From Actinomycetes bacterium (GTDB lineage Bacteria > Actinomycetota > Actinomycetes > Propionibacteriales > Propionibacteriaceae): a stretch of DNA of 5,970 nucleotides. The stretch covers positions 1 through 5,970 of the forward strand of contig JAEYUH010000156.1 of NCBI GenBank assembly GCA_023432725.1, in the 5' to 3' direction. Shown here in pieces: positions 5,087-5,970 of this stretch (the stretch's first letter is position 1; every line of letters starts with the position of its first letter). Under the pieces are notes generated by a model that worked only from the letters and a program-made list of their open reading frames with translations, had not been told where the DNA came from and did no database searches. The position numbers were made by a program, and so were the translations under genes.

Positions 5087-5970
5087 CTAAGCCCGCACAG
5101 CCTCCAACGCGCGCCGGAGGTCGTCGGGGTAGGGCGACACGAAGTCGACCCATTCGCCACTGCCGGGATGGGTGAACCCGAGCTCCACGGCGTGCAGCCA
5201 TTGGCGCTCGAGCCCCAACCGCGCAGCCAGCACCGGGTCACCGCCGTACATCGGGTCGCCGACGCAGGGATGCCGGATCGCCTGCATGTGGACGCGGATC
5301 TGGTGGGTACGGCCGGTCTCCAGGTGCACCTCGAGCAGCGTGACGGCGGTGAACGCCTCGAGCATCCGGTAGTGGGTGATGGAGTGGCGTCCGCCGGCCA
5401 CCACTGCCATCTTGTACTCGGCGCCCCGGTGGCGTCCGATCGGGGCGTCGATGGTGCCCTCGAACGGGTCGGGATGGCCCTGGACGAGGGTGTGGTAGAC
5501 CTTGCGCACCGTGCGGGACTTGAAGGCCCGCTTCAGCGCGGTGTAGGCGGGTTCGCTCTTGGCCACCACCATCAGGCCGGACGTGCCCACGTCGAGCCGC
5601 TGCACCACCCCTTGCCGCTCCGCGGCCCCCGAGGTCGAGATCCGGAACCCGGCGGCGGCGAGATGCTCGACCACCGACGGACCGTCCCAGCCCAGGCTCG
5701 GGTGCGCGGCGACCCCTGCCGGCTTGTCGACCACCACGATGTCGGCGTCGTCGTGGACGATCGCGATCCCTGCCACCTCCCGGGGCACCACCTGCAGTCG
5801 CGGCTCGGTGGGGATCTCGACCTCGAGCAGGTCGCCGGCCCGCAGCCGCTCCGACTTGCTGACCGGACGGGAGTTGACCCACACCGCACCGTCGGCGACC
5901 AGCGCCTCGATCCGGCTGCGGGTGAGCCCCGTCATCCGGGCGGCGGCGGCGTCGACCCGCTCGCCGTCCA
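5087..5970 (-). CDS. rluD: RluA/RluD-family 23S rRNA pseudouridine synthase (5' end beyond right edge)
   Basis: The enzyme isomerises uridines to pseudouridine, most likely in 23S rRNA. About 293 codons are visible. The frame continues upstream of the ATG at 5935 with [11 protein letters not shown], which completes an S4 RNA-binding domain ([20 protein letters not shown], then [21 protein letters not shown]). The true start is therefore outside the window and the ATG is internal. Counting from that ATG, the catalytic domain has [10 protein letters not shown] (70-79), the active-site block [16 protein letters not shown] (112-127) with catalytic D115 (codon at 5591-5593), and GRTHQIRVH, the third family motif. 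The usual HRLD is QRLD here. The gene ends in TAG 15 bases before pyk. In many actinobacteria, from memory, lspA precedes this gene; that would lie off the right edge. The exact RluC/RluD specificity cannot be read from the sequence. Confidence 0.93.
   Translation of the reverse strand, partial: DGERVDAAAARMTGLTRSRIEALVADGAVWVNSRPVSKSERLRAGDLLEVEIPTEPRLQVVPREVAGIAIVHDDADIVVVDKPAGVAAHPSLGWDGPSVVEHLAAAGFRISTSGAAERQGVVQRLDVGTSGLMVVAKSEPAYTALKRAFKSRTVRKVYHTLVQGHPDPFEGTIDAPIGRHRGAEYKMAVVAGGRHSITHYRMLEAFTAVTLLEVHLETGRTHQIRVHMQAIRHPCVGDPMYGGDPVLAARLGLERQWLHAVELGFTHPGSGEWVDFVSPYPDDLRRALEAVRA

Noticed and set aside
4152..5090. 312-residue plus-strand open frame
   Set aside because: Antisense to pyruvate kinase, whose catalytic signatures are intact. 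The frame is rich in Ser, Thr and Arg with no recognisable motif.
5238..5882. 214-residue minus-strand open frame
   Set aside because: An Arg/Gly/Pro-rich shifted frame inside the pseudouridine synthase gene, which has all its motifs in the other frame.
5087..5935. ATG at 5935 as the true start of the pseudouridine synthase
   Set aside because: The upstream in-frame codons [11 protein letters not shown] form the first part of the S4 domain, so the gene must begin beyond the right edge.

Overview
This 5970-base window is chromosomal DNA from a high-GC actinobacterium. The evidence is the strongly GC-biased third codon positions, an actinobacterial-type PolA without proofreading residues, an ANTAR response regulator resembling mycobacterial PdtaR, and the gene order (pyruvate kinase, ANTAR regulator, thioesterase, polA). 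From memory this order resembles the pykA to polA neighbourhood of Mycobacterium tuberculosis. A member of the Propionibacteriales is my guess, not something the sequence proves.

Layout from left to right. polA (DNA polymerase I) lies on the minus strand and runs off the left edge, so only the 5' nuclease domain and the degenerate 3'-5' exonuclease-like domain are visible. A short divergent spacer with tandem GC hairpins separates it from a plus-strand hotdog thioesterase of the YdiI/PaaI type. That gene converges on a minus-strand PdtaR-like ANTAR response regulator, and almost the whole gap between them is one large imperfect palindrome. Next comes a plus-strand tRNA-Leu(CAA) with an encoded CCA end. 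After a 142-base spacer, which ends in a 21-bp tandem repeat, there is a tight minus-strand cluster transcribed in the order rluD-like pseudouridine synthase (its 5' end is beyond the right edge), pyk (pyruvate kinase) and rpiB (ribose/galactose isomerase). The gaps are 15 and 2 bases, so these three are probably co-transcribed, and rpiB is probably translationally coupled to pyk.

Functionally the window is housekeeping: DNA repair and replication, rRNA modification, tRNA supply, the last step of glycolysis, pentose-phosphate isomerisation and one RNA-binding-type signalling regulator. I see no mobile element, defence system, CRISPR array or biosynthetic cluster. The least explained signals are intergenic. 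A GGGGACGGTTC-core repeat family occurs in two different spacers in opposite orientations, and a palindrome fills the gap between the two convergent genes. No spacer without a gene exceeds 300 bases.
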